From Bacteroidia bacterium (GTDB lineage: Bacteria > Bacteroidota > Bacteroidia > UBA8524): 8,417 bases of DNA. Every line of letters starts with the position of its first letter. Position 1 is the first letter of the stretch. Positions 7,712 through 8,417 of this stretch are shown here, one piece after another. The notes below the pieces were generated by a model that made no database searches, had not been told where the DNA came from, and saw only the letters and a list, made by a program, of their open reading frames with translations. The DNA is taken from the NCBI GenBank assembly GCA_023277325.1, contig JALRIQ010000250.1, positions 1 to 8,417 on the forward strand, read 5' to 3'. The translations under genes and the position numbers were made by a program.

Positions 7712-8417
7712 TTAAATCTCTCTGTTCAAATCCCATTGCTCTAAATAGTCAGCAACGCGACGAACGAACATACCACCCAATGCGCCATCAACAACGCGGT
7801 GATCGTAAGAGTGAGAGAGGTACATAAAGTGACGGATACCAATCATATCACCTTGTGGTGTTTCGATAACAGCTGGTTTTTTCTTAATAGCACCCACTGC
7901 AAGGATGGCCACTTGAGGCTGATTGATAATTGGTGTACCCATAACGTTTCCGAAACCACCCACGTTGGTGAGGGTATAGGTTCCTCCTTGAATATCGTCA
8001 GGGCTCAATTTATTGTTTCTCGCCTTATTTGCGAGTTCATTAACTTCTTTCGTTAAACCAACAAGGTTCTTGCGGTCTGCATTTTTAATAACCGGTACAA
8101 TGAGGTTTCCACTAGGTAAGGCAGTAGCCATTCCCACATTGATGTCTTTTCTTTTAATGATTTTATCGCCGTCAACAGAAATATTGATCATTGGGAAATC
8201 TTTGATTGCCTTGGTAACGGCCTCAATAAATATCGGAGTAAAGGTGATTTTTTCGCCTTCACGTTTTTGGAATTCACCTTTTACACGGTCTCTCCAAAGC
8301 ACGAGGTTTGTAACATCGGCTTCAACAAAAGAGGTCACGTGCGGAGAAACATGCTTCGACATTACCATATGGTCGGCAATGATTTTGCGCATGCGGTCCA
8401 TTTCAATTACCTCATCA
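7712..8417 (-). CDS. 2-oxo-acid dehydrogenase E2 (dihydrolipoamide acyltransferase), C-terminal catalytic domain; 5' end outside window
   Basis: The frame is open through the window edge (codons for DEVIE precede the Met at 8401), so the gene starts upstream and the lipoyl and E3/E1-binding domains are not visible. About 234 residues of the acyltransferase domain are present. It opens with MDRMRKIIADHM and ends with SYDHRVVDGALGG, whose His and Asp are the catalytic HxxxDG residues; the intervening LTNVGGFG segment is also typical. The protein transfers acyl groups from lipoyl-lysine to CoA at the core of a 2-oxo-acid dehydrogenase complex in the cytosol. The sequence resembles the E2 common in Bacteroidota that is annotated as branched-chain or unspecified 2-oxo-acid type, more than the succinyltransferase type. 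The substrate cannot be decided from this part, so I give no symbol. A terminator follows the stop. Confidence 0.93.
   Translation of the reverse strand, partial: DEVIEMDRMRKIIADHMVMSKHVSPHVTSFVEADVTNLVLWRDRVKGEFQKREGEKITFTPIFIEAVTKAIKDFPMINISVDGDKIIKRKDINVGMATALPSGNLIVPVIKNADRKNLVGLTKEVNELANKARNNKLSPDDIQGGTYTLTNVGGFGNVMGTPIINQPQVAILAVGAIKKKPAVIETPQGDMIGIRHFMYLSHSYDHRVVDGALGGMFVRRVADYLEQWDLNREI

Overview
The window looks like chromosomal housekeeping DNA from a member of the Bacteroidota. The evidence is the PBP2, RodA and 2-oxo-acid dehydrogenase E2 sequence style, an ECF sigma factor paired with a membrane-anchored beta-barrel protein, a TAnnTTTG-type promoter box in front of pyrG, and the general lack of Shine-Dalgarno sequences. 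I cannot name a genus; a Flavobacteriia-like lineage is only a guess.

Left part (1-3348, + strand): the end of a rod-shape operon. The 3' end of mreD abuts mrdA (PBP2, transpeptidase) with no gap, and mrdA overlaps rodA (SEDS glycosyltransferase) by 20 nt. Together these make the core of the elongasome, which builds lateral-wall peptidoglycan. Upstream mreB and mreC are presumably just outside the window.

Middle (3345-4964, - strand): pyrG, CTP synthase, convergent with rodA. The two genes share the four-base palindrome TTAA for both stop codons, so there is no intergenic space. A TAACTTTG box lies just upstream of pyrG and supports a start at the second in-frame ATG.

Regulatory module (5044-6880, - strand): an ECF sigma factor gene overlaps, by 23 nt, a downstream gene whose product has a short cytoplasmic N-terminus, one transmembrane helix, a periplasmic linker of about 120 residues and a C-terminal beta-barrel of about eight strands. 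This fits a dual-membrane-spanning anti-sigma factor, which would couple the state of the outer membrane directly to the sigma factor. It is the most interesting system in the window. The sigma gene leader carries two overlapping dyads that share one arm.

Right part (6960-8417, - strand): a broken gene for a small exported protein. Its signal peptide, middle and C-terminal parts are separated by an in-frame TAA and a frameshift. A rho-independent terminator follows, belonging to the last gene, which encodes the catalytic domain of a 2-oxo-acid dehydrogenase E2 acyltransferase and runs off the window end. I found no tRNA, rRNA, CRISPR array or insertion sequence.
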